A stretch of 64,000 nucleotides of DNA, from the NCBI RefSeq assembly GCF_001269885.1, contig NZ_LHVH01000013.1:42011-106010 (forward strand), given 5' to 3'. The DNA comes from Pseudomonas kilonensis (GTDB lineage Bacteria > Pseudomonadota > Gammaproteobacteria > Pseudomonadales > Pseudomonadaceae). The translations under genes and the position numbers were made by a program. Of the stretch, positions 32,786-41,275 are shown piece by piece (positions within the stretch are counted from its first letter, which is position 1; every line of letters begins with the position of its first letter). The notes beneath the pieces are model-generated. The model had not been told where the DNA came from. It made no database searches and was given only the letters and a program-made list of their open reading frames with translations.

Positions 32786-33625
32786 ATGACTGAGATAAAA
32801 CTTGCGGTACAGGACTTGTGCGTGGAGTTTCGCAACGCCGGCAAAAACTCCCTGGCGGTGCGTGACGTGTCGTTCACCCTGGGCCGGGAAAAACTCGCCA
32901 TCGTCGGTGAATCCGGCTCGGGCAAATCCACCGTCGGCCGCAGCCTTTTGCGTCTGCATCCGCCGACCGCGCGGGTCACCGCCAAGACGTTGCGCTTCGC
33001 CGACATCGACCTGTTGGCCGCCAGCGAAAAGCAGATCCAGGCGATTCGCGGCGCGCGCATGTCGATGATCATGCAAGACCCCAAGTACTCGCTGAACCCG
33101 GTGGTGCGGGTCGGCGAACAAATCGCCGAGGCCTACCTGGCCCATCACAAAGTGCCCCATCGCGAAGCCCGCGAACGCGCCTTGGACATGCTCGCCAAGG
33201 TGCACATTCGTGACCCTCGGCGGGTCTACGACCTGTACCCCCACGAGGTCTCGGGCGGCATGGGCCAGCGGATCATGATCGCCATGATGGTAATCACCGA
33301 TCCCCAGGTGATCATCGCCGACGAACCGACTTCGGCGCTGGACGTGTCGGTGCGCCGACAGGTGCTCAACGTGCTGGAAGAGTTGGTCAGCGAGCGTGAC
33401 CTGGGGCTGATCTTCATCAGTCACGACCTGAACCTGGTGCGGCATTTCTGTGATCGCGTGCTGGTGATGTACGCCGGTCGCGTGGTCGAGTCGATTGCCG
33501 CCGCCGATCTGGATAACGCCACCCATCCCTACACCCAGGGCCTGTTGGCCGCATTGCCGAGCCTGGACCATCCGCGCGCCACGTTGCCGGTACTGCAGCG
33601 CGACCCCCACTGGTTGAATGCTTGA
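32786..33625 (+). CDS. ABC transporter ATPase, DppD type
   Basis: The 279-residue nucleotide-binding protein has Walker A GESGSGKST, signature VSGGMGQR, Walker B VIIADEPTSALD and the switch His in FISHDLNLV. It energises the importer together with the second ATPase. It is shorter than many DppD proteins. The ATG at 32786 follows a GAGGAACAGG site. Confidence 0.92.
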   Translation: MTEIKLAVQDLCVEFRNAGKNSLAVRDVSFTLGREKLAIVGESGSGKSTVGRSLLRLHPPTARVTAKTLRFADIDLLAASEKQIQAIRGARMSMIMQDPKYSLNPVVRVGEQIAEAYLAHHKVPHREARERALDMLAKVHIRDPRRVYDLYPHEVSGGMGQRIMIAMMVITDPQVIIADEPTSALDVSVRRQVLNVLEELVSERDLGLIFISHDLNLVRHFCDRVLVMYAGRVVESIAAADLDNATHPYTQGLLAALPSLDHPRATLPVLQRDPHWLNA

Positions 33626-33635
33626 GGAGCCTGTC

Positions 33636-34403
33636 ATGAGCATGATTGAAATCGCCGGCCTGAACCTCAGTTTTGGCACGGGCGCGGCACTGAACGCGGT
33701 ACTGCACGACGTCGATTTGAGTGTCGCCGAAGGTGAGGCATTCGGCCTGGTGGGGGAGTCCGGTTCGGGCAAGACCACCGTGCTGCGCTGCCTGGCCGGG
33801 CAGTACCAACACTGGAGCGGACAACTGCGGGTCGCCGGCCACGCCGTCACGCGCAACCTGCCGCTGAACCACTACCGCACCGTGCAGATGGTGTTCCAGG
33901 ACCCGTATGCCTCGTTGCATCCGCGCTATACCGTCGATGCCGCGCTGCAAGAACCGTTGCGTATCCACGGCATCGACGGACGTGCGCAGAAAGTCAGCGA
34001 AATCCTGCGCAAGGTTGGCTTGAATGACAGCTTCCGCTTTCGTTATCCGCACCAGTTGTCCGGTGGTCAGCGCCAACGGGTGGCGATTGCCCGGGCGCTG
34101 ATCCTGCGTCCCCGGGTGCTGTTGCTGGACGAGCCGACCTCGGCGCTGGATGTTTCGGTGCAGGCGGAGATCCTCAACCTGCTGGCCGACTTGCGCCGCC
34201 AGGAAGGGTTGACCTATCTGATGGTCACCCATGATCTGGCGGTGGTTGCGCACCTGTGTGACCGGCTGGCGGTGATGCAGCAAGGCAGGGTGGTGGAGAC
34301 GCTCGACAGTCATCTGCTGGCGAGCGATGGCGCCACCCATGCGTACACCCGTTTGCTGGTGCAGGCCAGTCGGGACATACAGCGTGTACCTATCGCTGTC
34401 TGA
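33636..34403 (+). CDS. ABC transporter ATPase, DppF type
   Basis: The 255-residue protein has Walker A GESGSGKTT, signature LSGGQRQR, Walker B VLLLDEPTSALD and MVTHDLAVV. It is the last gene of the SBP-permease-permease-ATPase-ATPase set, 10 bp after the previous gene, with GAGGAG ahead of ATG 33636. DppF-type subunits usually act as a heterodimer with the DppD-type one. Confidence 0.92.
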   Translation: MSMIEIAGLNLSFGTGAALNAVLHDVDLSVAEGEAFGLVGESGSGKTTVLRCLAGQYQHWSGQLRVAGHAVTRNLPLNHYRTVQMVFQDPYASLHPRYTVDAALQEPLRIHGIDGRAQKVSEILRKVGLNDSFRFRYPHQLSGGQRQRVAIARALILRPRVLLLDEPTSALDVSVQAEILNLLADLRRQEGLTYLMVTHDLAVVAHLCDRLAVMQQGRVVETLDSHLLASDGATHAYTRLLVQASRDIQRVPIAV

Positions 34404-34540
34404 GTTTTGTTTTAACTAAACAGTTGTACTTGTTTTAACCCGTAAAAGACGTTGAGCCCCAGGTATCAATGCCGCGCACGCGCTCGCCTGTGATTTGGCG
34501 TTTACCCCAACTTACTATTAAACCAACAAGAATAAAAACC

Positions 34541-35263
34541 ATGAAAAAGACACTCGTAGTACTTTCTGTCGCTTCGTTGTTCACATCGGTTGTTGCCCAG
34601 GCCGATACCGGTTATATCAACGTACGCCATCAATATGCGGAAAAAACCCGCATGCACGCCGACCGTGCCAAGTTTGGTATTCGGCTGGACAACGGTGTGG
34701 GTCTGGAAGGTGAACTCAAATACAAGACCGCCGGTGATCGCGAAGACGTTGCCTTCGACAACACCGTCGGCAGCGGCCATGAATTCACCGTCAACTATCA
34801 GCACAAGATCGATGACCGCTGGACGCTGACGCCTTCGTTCGCCATGGAAAGCGATGAGGAATCCACCACCTACAAGATGGGCATGCGCCTGGGCTACAAG
34901 ATCACCAAGGAGCTGAGCATCGCCGGACGCTACCGTTACGACTCCTCCAAGCTCGACCGTGACCAGGTTGATCATGATGTGCCGGACAACGGCCAGGACG
35001 ACCAGAAGATCCATCGCTACGACGTGTACGTCAACTACGCCAACCAGGGCCCGTGGGCGTATGAATATCAACTGACGTACTTCGATGCCAACTACATCCG
35101 TTATAACGGTGGCACCGACGACTATGAACAGAATGCGGTGGTCAAGTACAAGTGGGACAAGCGCTGGGCACCGTTCTTTGAAGTGGGCGATATCAAAGTC
35201 AACTCGGTCGACAGTGATCGCCAACTGCGCCTGCGGGTCGGCATTCAATACAACTTTTTCTAA
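34541..35263 (+). CDS. KdgM-like outer-membrane porin
   Basis: The 240-residue protein has a signal peptide (cleavage after VAQA) and the alternating strand pattern of a small beta-barrel. It ends in the outer-membrane sorting signal IQYNFF. It resembles the KdgM/oligogalacturonide-specific porin family (NVRHQYAEKTRMHADRAKFG region). KdgM porins admit acidic oligosaccharides from plant cell walls. Placement after the ABC importer suggests it feeds the same substrate. It is 137 bp after the ATPase with no strong Shine-Dalgarno sequence, so it may have its own promoter. Confidence 0.82.
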   Translation: MKKTLVVLSVASLFTSVVAQADTGYINVRHQYAEKTRMHADRAKFGIRLDNGVGLEGELKYKTAGDREDVAFDNTVGSGHEFTVNYQHKIDDRWTLTPSFAMESDEESTTYKMGMRLGYKITKELSIAGRYRYDSSKLDRDQVDHDVPDNGQDDQKIHRYDVYVNYANQGPWAYEYQLTYFDANYIRYNGGTDDYEQNAVVKYKWDKRWAPFFEVGDIKVNSVDSDRQLRLRVGIQYNFF

Positions 35264-35312
35264 GTTGTGGTAGCACTGGTCGACACTGAGTCCACGAACA
35301 CTAGGATCAAAA

Positions 35313-36082
35313 CTGTGGGAGCGAGCTTGCTCGCGATAGCGATCTGCCTGTGCCGATGATGTTGGATGTGCCGCCGTCATCGCGAGCAAGCTCGGCTCCC
35401 ACACTGGTTTTCGAGCGTTCACAGATCAGGCGCTCACCATAGATCCCCTGTGGGAGCTGAGCTTGCTCGCGATAGCGGCGTGCCTGTGCCGATGATGTTG
35501 GATGTACCGCCGTCATCGCGAGCAAGCTCGGCTCCCACACTGGTTTTCGAGCGTTCACAGATCAGGCGCTCACCATAGATCCCCTGTGGGAGCAGAGCTT
35601 GCTCGCGATGGCGGTGTGTCTGTGCCAATGATGTTGGATGTGCCGCCGTCATCGCGAGCAAGCTCGGCTCCCACACTGGTTTTCGAGCGTTCACAGATCA
35701 GGCGCTCACCATAGATCCCCTGTGGGAGCGAGCTTGCTCGCGATAGCGGTCTGCCTGTGCCGATGATGTTGGATGTATCGCCGTCATCGCGAGCAGGCTC
35801 GGCTCCCACACTGGTTTTCGAGCGTTCACAGATCAGGCGCTCACCATAGATCCCCTGTGGGAGCTGAGCTTGCTCGCGATAGCGGCGTGCCTGTGCCGAT
35901 GATGTTGGATGTATCGCCGTCATCGCGAGCAAGCTCGGCTCCCACACTGGTTTTCGAGCGTTCACAGATCAGGCTCTCACCATAGATCCCCTGTGGGAGC
36001 TGAGCTTGCTCGCGATAGCGGCGTGCCTGTGCCGATGATGTTGGATGTGCCGCCGTCATCGCGAGCAAGCTCGCTCCCACAG
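35313..36082. repeat. Tandem array of six REPINs, about 136-bp period
   Basis: Six successive REPINs with their spacers are repeated in direct orientation. The landmark AGATCCCCTGTGGGAGC recurs at 35441, 35577, 35713, 35848 and 35984, spaced 136, 136, 135 and 136 bp. Spacers share CACTGGTTTTCGAGCGTTCA and a central GATGATGTTGGATGT. The array fills the whole 35264-36093 gap; no gene is supported in it. Confidence 0.95.
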
Positions 36083-36093
36083 GGGAGGCGGGG

Positions 36094-36837
36094 TTATTCG
36101 TTGTAGAACGCCTGGCGTTGTTGGGTTTCACACAGGCGCATGCGGCTGTTGCTCAGATGCAGGTACATGGCCGCCCGCGCCGCATCGACATTGCCGCTAG
36201 CGATGGCGTCGAAGATCTGCTGGTGTTCGGCGTTGATCCCCTGCAGGTACGCACTGCGATCACTTTGCCCGGAGTAGGCGGAGTTCATGCGCGTACGTGG
36301 GATCAGCTTCGTGCCCAGGTGCTTCATGATATCGATCAGGTAGTAATTGCCGGCGGCCTTGGCGATTTTCAGATGGAACTGGAAATCGGCATTGATGGTG
36401 GTGCCGGACTTTTCCGGGCCTTGCAGCAACGCCTCCAGCGCCTGGGCCAATTCGGCCAGCGCTTCAGGCGTTGCGCGCTCGGCGGCCATGCCGGCGGCCT
36501 GGACTTCCAGGCTCAGGCGAAATTCCAGCAGGTTGAGCACATCCGACAACGTGGCAATCGTCGCTGGCCCCAGGGTGAAACCCTCCGGTGCTGGCATGTC
36601 CAGGACAAAGGTGCCGACGCCATGCCGCGTCTCCACCAGCCCCGCTGCCTGCAAGCGCGACAGCGCCTCACGCACCACCGAACGACTGACGCCTTCGGCC
36701 TCCATGATATGCACTTCGGTGGGGAGCTTTTCGCCGCACTTGAGAATGCCGTCACGCATGCGCTGGGCAAAGCGGTCGACCAGGGTTTCGGCGAGGCGGC
36801 GCGGCTTGTTCAGTGGAGATAACGCTTGATCCGTCAT
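36094..36837 (-). CDS. FadR-subfamily GntR regulator
   Basis: The 247-residue protein has an N-terminal winged helix (about residues 12-80). Its recognition region is EAEGVSRSVVREALSRLQAAGLVETRHGVGTF. A C-terminal FCD ligand-binding domain is rich in metal-binding His/Asp candidates. FCD regulators often respond to acid-sugar metabolites. It is transcribed divergently from a second FadR-type gene 97 bp away, and is a candidate repressor of the enolase-ABC-porin genes. Confidence 0.9.
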   Translation of the reverse strand: MTDQALSPLNKPRRLAETLVDRFAQRMRDGILKCGEKLPTEVHIMEAEGVSRSVVREALSRLQAAGLVETRHGVGTFVLDMPAPEGFTLGPATIATLSDVLNLLEFRLSLEVQAAGMAAERATPEALAELAQALEALLQGPEKSGTTINADFQFHLKIAKAAGNYYLIDIMKHLGTKLIPRTRMNSAYSGQSDRSAYLQGINAEHQQIFDAIASGNVDAARAAMYLHLSNSRMRLCETQQRQAFYNE

Positions 36838-36934
36838 CGGCGTGCTCTAGTGTGATCAGCGGGCATTATAGTGAGTTTTGGCGCAAGGTCGCGGCTATAA
36901 TGCCGCGATCGTCTGGCTTTAATGGATAGGTGCA
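36838..36934. promoter_or_regulatory. Divergent promoter region between two FadR-type regulators
   Basis: TATAAT-like -10 boxes occur on both strands. CTATAATG at about 36895-36902 faces the plus-strand gene, and its inverse CATTATAG at about 36864-36871 faces the minus-strand gene. The two form the inverted arms GCATTATAG/CTATAATGC. No clear -35 boxes are seen. The overlap suggests mutual control. Confidence 0.5.
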
Positions 36935-37648
36935 ATGGACCGTGTCACACCCGATCGACGCCTGAGCATGACCCAGCAACTGGTGGTCGACCTGACGCAG
37001 CAGATACTGGCCGGCGAACTGCCAGCGGGCAGCAAATTACCGACCGAACAGGTCATCATCAAGGAACGCGGCGTCAGCCGGACAGTGGTTCGCGAAGCCA
37101 TGTCGCGGCTCCAGGCCGAAGGCTTGGTGGAAACCCGTCACGGCATCGGCACCTTCGTGGTGGACACCGCCCGCCCGGGGGATTTCCAAGGTAGCAAACA
37201 CGTCAAGGGCGGCGCCTACGATGCATTGGCCGTCATCGAACTGCGCCTGAGCCTGGAAGTGGAAGCGGCCGGCATTGCCGCGCAACGGGCCACGCCGGAG
37301 CAATTGCTGGCGATGCGTGAAGCGCTCGACACGGCGAATGCTTTTGACGCAACGGATGGCGAAAGCGCCCGGGTCGATTTCGAGTTTCATCTACAGATCG
37401 CCCAGTGCACGGGCAACAGTTTTTTCATCGACGCCATGGCCCATGTGGGCAATGCGTTGATCGCCGTCGTGCAACAGGCCGGGCCGACTGTGACGAGTGA
37501 AAATCGGGCGTTGGTGGTGCGTGAGCGCGAGCAGATCTACGCGGCGTTGGCGCGGCATGATGCGCAAGCGGCGCGGGCGTCGATGCGTTTGTATCTGATC
37601 AATATGCTGCAGCGGGTTCGGGGCGTGGTCGAGTCGACGGCGCAATAA
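36935..37648 (+). CDS. FadR-subfamily GntR regulator
   Basis: The 237-residue protein has a winged helix (about residues 10-75). Its recognition region is IKERGVSRTVVREAMSRLQAEGLVETRHGIGTF. An FCD domain follows with EFHLQIAQCTGN and a late His-containing helix. It is related to the divergent neighbour, and the recognition helices are almost the same, so both may bind overlapping sites. Start ATG 36935 lies about 33 bp after a TATAAT box. Confidence 0.9.
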   Translation: MDRVTPDRRLSMTQQLVVDLTQQILAGELPAGSKLPTEQVIIKERGVSRTVVREAMSRLQAEGLVETRHGIGTFVVDTARPGDFQGSKHVKGGAYDALAVIELRLSLEVEAAGIAAQRATPEQLLAMREALDTANAFDATDGESARVDFEFHLQIAQCTGNSFFIDAMAHVGNALIAVVQQAGPTVTSENRALVVREREQIYAALARHDAQAARASMRLYLINMLQRVRGVVESTAQ

Positions 37649-37665
37649 CCTCCCACCGCAGAACC

Positions 37666-37756
37666 CTGTGGGAGCGGGCTTGCTCGCGAAGACGGCGGCA
37701 CAGCCAACATCACCACCCCAGACAGACCGCCTTCGCGAGCAAGCTCGCTCCCACAG
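37666..37756. repeat. REPIN
   Basis: Inverted GTGGGAGCGGGCTTGCTCGC and CGAGCAAGCTCGCTCCCAC palindromes. Confidence 0.9.
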
Positions 37757-37802
37757 TTTTGATCCCGGGTGCCCACGGATTCTGCATCCACCACCGACCA
37801 CC

Positions 37803-37893
37803 CTGTGGGAGCGGGCTTGCTCGCGAAGACGCCGGCACATTCAACATCACCGGCCCAGTCAGACCGCCTTCGCGAGCAAGCCCGCTCCCACAG
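37803..37893. repeat. REPIN
   Basis: Inverted GTGGGAGCGGGCTTGCTCGC palindromes, 137 bp start-to-start from the previous one. Confidence 0.9.
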
Positions 37894-37966
37894 TTTTGAT
37901 CTCGGATGCATTGCAAATGCGGCGTTCACCACCGCCCCCGGGGACGCCGCTGCAAGCGGGAAGGGC

Positions 37967-40636
37967 TCAAACCGCTGTCGGGTTCTGTTTCTCCGGGTCA
38001 ATGCCATAAAGCACAATCGCCTCGGCGACTTTTTCCCGTGGTATCACCCCGTCATCGGCCAGCGCCTTCAAGGCCGCCAATACGATGAAATGGCGATCCA
38101 CTTCGAAGAACCTGCGCAGCGATTCACGGGTGTCCGACTGGCCAAAGCCGTCGGTGCCCAAGGCCACGAAGCGGCGTTTGGGCACGAACGGGCGGATCTG
38201 GTCAGCGAATATCTTCATGTAGTCGGTCGCGACCACCACCGGCCCCTGTTTATCCAGCAGGCAGCTTTCAACATGGCCGATACGAGGTACCTGCTGTGGA
38301 TGGAGCAGGTTCCAGCGTTCGACATCCTGGCCGTCCCGACGCAGTTCGGTCAGGCTGGTGACGCTCCACACTTCGCTGCTGACACCGAAGTCCTGCTCCA
38401 GCAACTGCGCGGCGGCGACGACTTCGCGCAGGATCGAACCGCAGCCCATGAGTTGCACATGCTTGCCTTCGTTGGGCTGCGCAGGGGCTGAGAGCCGGTA
38501 CATGCCTTTCAGAATATCTTGCTCGACCCCTTCGGGCATGGGCGGATGGGCATAGTTTTCGTTGAGCAGGGTGATGTAGTAATAAATGTCCTCGTTGTCG
38601 ACATACATTCGCCGCATGCCGTCCTGGATGATCACCGCCAGTTCATAGGCATAGGTCGGGTCGTAGGACACGCAGCAGGGGATGGTGGAGGACAGCACAT
38701 GGCTGTGGCCGTCGTCATGTTGCAGGCCTTCCCCCATCAGCGTGGTCCGGCCGGAGGTGGCGCCGAGCAGGAACCCCCGGGCGCGGGCATCGCCAGCGGC
38801 CCAGGCGAGGTCGCCGACGCGCTGGAAGCCGAACATCGAGTAGAAAATGTAGAAGGGCACCGTCATCACGCCATGGGTGCTGTAGGAAGTGCTCGCGGCG
38901 ATCCAGGAAGAAATCCCGCCGGATTCGTTCAGGCCTTCCTGCATGATCTGGCCGTCCCGGGCTTCCTTGTAATAGCTCAGTTGGCCGGCGTCTTGAGGCG
39001 TGTACAACTGACCGACATGGGAATGGATGCCGATCTGGCGGAACAGGCTTTCCATGCCGAAGGTGCGTGATTCGTCCGGCACGATCGGCACGATCAGCTT
39101 GCCGATGTTCGGGTCCTTGAGCAGCGTGCCGAGGATGCGCACGAAGGCCATGGTGGTGGAGATCGCCCGCTCGCCGGTGCCTTTGAGCTGGGTGTCCAAG
39201 GTCGATAATGGCGGGATCTGCAAAGGCTCCACCGCACTGAAGCGCGCAGGCACGTAGCCGCCCAACTGAGTGCGCCGGGCTTGCAGGTAAAGGGCTTCGA
39301 CGCTGTCCGCCGCGGGCTTGAGATAGGGCATGTCGCCCAGTTGATCATCCGTAAGGTCCAGGCCGAAACGATCACGGAACGCCTTGACCGCGTCCTCGCC
39401 CATCTTCTTGAGTTGGTGGTTGATGTTCTGGCCTTCACCCGCTTCGCCCATGCCGAAGCCTTTCACGGTTTTCGCCAGGATGACCGTAGGCCCGCCGGTG
39501 TGGCGCATGGCGGCGGCGTAGGCGTTGTAGACCTTCTCCGGGTCATGGCCGCCGCGCGACAGCTTCCAGATGTCGTCATCGCTCAGGTCACTGACCAGCG
39601 CCTGCAGCTCGGGGTATTTGCCGAAGAAATGCTCTCGCACATAGGCGCCGTTCTGGGACTTGTAGTTCTGATAATCGCCATCGACGCACTCCATCATCCG
39701 CTGGCGTAGCAGGCCGGTCTTGTCCTTTTCCAACAGCGCATCCCAACCGCTGCCCCAGATCACCTTGATGACGTTCCAGCCGGCCGCGCGGTACAGGCTT
39801 TCGAATTCCTGGATCACCTTGCTGTTGCCGCGCACCGGTCCGTCGAGGCGCTGCAAGTTGCAGTTGACGACAAAAATGATGTTGTCGAGCTTCTCCCGGC
39901 CCGCGAGGGAAATTGCCGCCAGCGATTCCGGCTGGTCCATTTCACCGTCACCGAGGAACGCCCAGACTTTGCGCCCCTGATGTTCCTTCAGCCCGCGATC
40001 TTCCAGGTAACGCATGAACCGCGCCTGGTAGGCGGCGGTGATCGGCCCGAGCCCCATGGACACCGTGGGGAACTGCCAGAAATCCGGCATGAGCCTTGGG
40101 TGCGGATAGGACGAAACACCGTCGCGGTCGGTCTCGCGGCGGAAGTTGTCCAGCTGTGCTTCGTCCAGGCGACCTTCCAGATAAGCGCGCCCGTAGATGC
40201 CCGGCGAGGAGTGGCCCTGGATGTACACCATGTCGCCACCGAACTGCTCGGTGCGGCCACGGAAGAAGTGCTCGAAGCCCACATCGTAGAGAACGGCCGC
40301 CGAGGCATAGGAGGCGATGTGCCCACCCACGTTCGAATGCTTGCCGGCGCGCAGCACCATGGCCAACGCGTTCCAGCGGATGTAGGCGTTTATCCGGCGT
40401 TCTATGGCCAGGTCGCCGGGATAAGGCTGCTGACGGTCCAATGGAATGGTATTGACGTAGGGCGTGGTGACGCGCCCGTAAAAATCGCCATGGCGGTTGG
40501 CGTCGAAATCCAGCATCTGGTCAATCAGGTAGTGGGCGCGAGACCGCCCCTCGACGCTCGCCACCGATTCAATGGATTCGAGCCATTCGCGAGTTTCTTG
40601 TGGATCCTCGTCGAGGAACATGGGTTGTTGTGCCAT
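37967..40636 (-). CDS. Homodimeric-type 2-oxoacid (pyruvate) dehydrogenase E1
   Basis: The 889-residue protein is full length for AceE-type E1. The ThDP motif is GDGEMDQPESLAAISLAGRE...NCN, and the C-terminal transketolase domains are present. It decarboxylates a 2-oxoacid and passes the acyl group to an E2 lipoyl protein. No E2 or E3 gene is nearby, unlike the housekeeping aceEF locus, so this is probably a second, specialised E1. The 2-oxobutanoate dehydrogenase E1 MdeB of Pseudomonas putida is a known example of such a protein. ATG 40636 (MAQQPMFLDEDP) follows AGGAG; the longer reading crosses the operator. Confidence 0.88.
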   Translation of the reverse strand: MAQQPMFLDEDPQETREWLESIESVASVEGRSRAHYLIDQMLDFDANRHGDFYGRVTTPYVNTIPLDRQQPYPGDLAIERRINAYIRWNALAMVLRAGKHSNVGGHIASYASAAVLYDVGFEHFFRGRTEQFGGDMVYIQGHSSPGIYGRAYLEGRLDEAQLDNFRRETDRDGVSSYPHPRLMPDFWQFPTVSMGLGPITAAYQARFMRYLEDRGLKEHQGRKVWAFLGDGEMDQPESLAAISLAGREKLDNIIFVVNCNLQRLDGPVRGNSKVIQEFESLYRAAGWNVIKVIWGSGWDALLEKDKTGLLRQRMMECVDGDYQNYKSQNGAYVREHFFGKYPELQALVSDLSDDDIWKLSRGGHDPEKVYNAYAAAMRHTGGPTVILAKTVKGFGMGEAGEGQNINHQLKKMGEDAVKAFRDRFGLDLTDDQLGDMPYLKPAADSVEALYLQARRTQLGGYVPARFSAVEPLQIPPLSTLDTQLKGTGERAISTTMAFVRILGTLLKDPNIGKLIVPIVPDESRTFGMESLFRQIGIHSHVGQLYTPQDAGQLSYYKEARDGQIMQEGLNESGGISSWIAASTSYSTHGVMTVPFYIFYSMFGFQRVGDLAWAAGDARARGFLLGATSGRTTLMGEGLQHDDGHSHVLSSTIPCCVSYDPTYAYELAVIIQDGMRRMYVDNEDIYYYITLLNENYAHPPMPEGVEQDILKGMYRLSAPAQPNEGKHVQLMGCGSILREVVAAAQLLEQDFGVSSEVWSVTSLTELRRDGQDVERWNLLHPQQVPRIGHVESCLLDKQGPVVVATDYMKIFADQIRPFVPKRRFVALGTDGFGQSDTRESLRRFFEVDRHFIVLAALKALADDGVIPREKVAEAIVLYGIDPEKQNPTAV

Positions 40637-40725
40637 CGTTGTCTTCTCCTGGACAGTGCTGCAGCACCGAGTCGTTTGGTGCCTGACTAAGGGGCGTGGG
40701 TCGACGCCAACCTTCAAGAATGTTT

Positions 40726-40745
40726 GTAGTTGCAATTGCAACTAC
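40726..40745. promoter_or_regulatory. Perfect 20-bp palindromic operator, site 1
   Basis: GTAGTTGCAATTGCAACTAC is its own reverse complement. It lies between the divergent E1 and marR genes, where a MarR dimer would be expected to act. The core is GTTGCA-AT-TGCAAC. Confidence 0.8.
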
Positions 40746-40771
40746 GTGCGAGAACTTAGCCTGTCGCGCGC

Positions 40772-40785
40772 TACAATTGCAACTA
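40772..40785. promoter_or_regulatory. Imperfect copy of the operator, site 2
   Basis: TACAATTGCAACTA repeats one side of site 1 exactly and the other side partly. Its centre is 41 bp (about four helical turns) from that of site 1. Read on the minus strand, TTGCAA here and TAAGTT 18 bp further could form the E1 promoter. Confidence 0.65.
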
Positions 40786-40811
40786 AATCGATCTCATGAA
40801 AAAGGTGATGC

Positions 40812-41264
40812 ATGTCTTCAAGCGAGCCGGATACCTGGTTCAGATTCGTCAGGGCGCACCGCTGCCTGATCCGCGAAATCGAACGTCGGCTGGCCGCCGC
40901 CGGGCTGCCGGCCTACGCCTGGTATGACGCGTTATGGGGCCTGGAAAGCGGCCCTGACGGCACCCGGCGCATGAACGAACTGGCCGACGTGATGGCCATC
41001 GAGCGCTACAACCTCACTCGCCTGGTGGACCGCCTGGAGGCCGAAGGCCTGGTCACACGCAGCCGCGCCAGCGATGACGGCCGGGGCGCATACGCCGCCA
41101 TCACCGAGCGCGGGAAGGTATTGCGCAAAAAGATGTGGAACATTTACGAAGGGGCGGTGGACGAATTGTTCTTGTCGCAATTCGATGACGCACAGCAGCG
41201 CGTCTTCAGCGACGCGCTGGAGCGAGCGGCCAGTGCCGCGCGCAACAGCGGACGAACGCGCTGA
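40812..41264 (+). CDS. MarR-family regulator
   Basis: The 150-residue protein has the MarR winged-helix fold. Its recognition helix and wing region is VMAIERYNLTRLVDRLEAEGLVTRSRASDDGRGAYAAITERG. MarR proteins usually repress adjacent divergent genes and are released by a small ligand. The palindromes between it and the E1 gene, and a matching one before the truncated E1 gene, make it the likely regulator of both. It converges with the truncated E1 gene (11-bp gap). Confidence 0.92.
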   Translation: MSSSEPDTWFRFVRAHRCLIREIERRLAAAGLPAYAWYDALWGLESGPDGTRRMNELADVMAIERYNLTRLVDRLEAEGLVTRSRASDDGRGAYAAITERGKVLRKKMWNIYEGAVDELFLSQFDDAQQRVFSDALERAASAARNSGRTR

Positions 41265-41275
41265 CGCCGGCCTGC

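Noticed and set aside
35313..36082. Regular direct repeats that could suggest a CRISPR array
   Set aside because: The period is 136 bp, the repeated unit is a REPIN with conserved spacers, and no cas genes are present.
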